NCBI GenBank assembly: GCA_039881145.1
Contig: JAYKKI010000133.1
Coordinates: 1,754,501-1,818,500, forward strand
DNA length: 64,000 nt
Reading direction: 5' to 3'
From: Druceiella hillmani
Lineage: Eukaryota; Arthropoda; Insecta; Lepidoptera; Hepialidae
Of the stretch, positions 62,886 through 64,000 are shown one piece after another. The notes under the pieces were generated by a model. The model was not told the origin of the DNA. It ran no database searches and was given only the letters and a program-made list of their open reading frames with translations. A program made the translations under genes and the position numbers. How positions within the stretch are numbered: the stretch's first letter is position 1; each line of letters opens with the position of its first letter.

Positions 62886-64000
62886 TATATATGATATTGG
62901 AATAATGATTTAATGTTTATGGAAATTAAACGGAAAGCAAGAATATTATGAGAGTAATTATTACATACAGACTTGCCTACATCTGTACATATAAATATTT
63001 TCTAAACTATTTATCTCCCGTAATTTATAGGCTAATACTTAAAATATCTAGAGTATGAAATACCAAATATTAATGAAAATCATTTTCAGTAAATGAAATC
63101 GAAACAGGTGTAAATTTACATTTTTTACTGAACTTTATTAATAACCGAGAAAAATTATATGAAAATTATCTCTGCGTTTTCCATGGACCAAAGGATAGAA
63201 GCAAAACTTTCATGATTTTAAAATTTAATTATAAATATTTTATTTATACATTACATATCGAATGATCCGTCAATCGTTTGAAGGAAAATTACTTCATCTT
63301 AAATAGTATTCTTGTATGACGGTGGAAGTTAAGGAATTCCTTCTTTGGTAAATCACTCAGCACAAAAGTATTTTCATTTCAACAGTAATGATTCTTAACT
63401 CTTTCAAGTTCAAAATCTATGAAATGATAAAACAACTATAATTTTGTTCATTTGAATTTAAACGACCGCGGAGAATTATTGCGGGGCTCCAAAAACCTCA
63501 ATACCATCGATACGTACATTACTTAACTGCTTGTAAATTGTTGGTCAATTGCATTATTTTGATATTTGATTTATATTTAAATCTTCAAATATATCGATGT
63601 ATTCACTTGAATGTTAAATGATATTGATATGTTAAAATAAATAAAAACGATTAAAATATTTGCATATTTCACTTTGGTGAAAATTTTCATCTCTCTATTA
63701 TATTTGATGTTGCCTAATTGATCCATACCCCGCTAAGGCTAAATAAAGGATAAATAGGATACTAGGACACTGCATCAACAATTTTTTTCTATGTACTCCT
63801 TAGACTTAGTGTAGATCCTTTAAAATATTTAAATTTTTTATTGTACATTATATTAATGTTGTAAATGTAGACCATTTAAAATTTTTCGTCCTCTAAAAAT
63901 TTACAGATAATGATTAAATTAAAATAAAAAACGATTAAAATTTAAAAGAGGCGCCATTCGTAAGAATCGGGTTAATGCTAGTTTAATGTAAAAAAACAGT
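62886..64000. other. A+T-rich non-coding stretch
   Basis: Nothing recognised up to the window end. Confidence 0.5.

Overview
The window is A+T-rich, gene-poor nuclear DNA from an arthropod, most probably an insect. The evidence for this is a decayed octopamine-type (invertebrate biogenic amine) receptor copy, a Bel/Pao retroelement remnant, a hAT-like transposase relic of a kind I associate with arthropod genomes, tRNA-derived SINE sequence and many (TA)n microsatellites. I found no intact protein-coding gene, no tRNA or rRNA gene and no CRISPR array. Nearly all open frames of 60-130 codons are chance frames in A+T-rich DNA or read through TA/TG microsatellites.

Layout. 1-20 kb: unique A+T-rich DNA with several long TA tracts, two diverged copies of a ~417-bp dispersed repeat (1765-2181 and 8451-8868), one single-arm copy of a fold-back repeat (15981-16049), and a cluster of hairpins and direct repeats at 17.2-18.2 kb. 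20-22.4 kb (minus strand): the tail of a non-LTR retrotransposon (20000-20302), then a hAT-like transposase pseudogene (20605-22433) broken by three frameshifts and a stop. 22.8-29 kb: a 90-bp hairpin and mostly featureless A+T-rich DNA. 29.2-31.6 kb: a 2.2-kb structure with ~300-bp inverted arms, abutting a small fold-back repeat. 33.9-34.2 kb: a tRNA-derived SINE. 34.9-38.3 kb (plus strand): a decayed Bel/Pao pol region from protease to the end of integrase. 40-41.5 kb: two more fold-back repeat copies. 43.5-44.4 kb (minus strand): the receptor pseudogene, with TM1/2 to TM7 in one uninterrupted block, so probably a retrocopy. 46-64 kb: more hairpins, a 78-bp tandem repeat (48.4 kb), retrotransposon 3'-tail-like repeats (55.2 and 58.7 kb), a 25-bp minisatellite (61.1-61.5 kb), and several less A+T-rich islands that could be regulatory.

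The most unusual overall feature is about ten unrelated, nearly perfect hairpins with arms of 15-43 bp and loops mostly of 0-12 nt. Two lie in or at the edge of the Bel/Pao remnant and one marks its 5' break. They look more like products of local fold-back template switching, or of one unnamed short-palindrome process, than copies of one mobile element. Identifications rest on recalled family motifs read from the sequence; no database search was possible.
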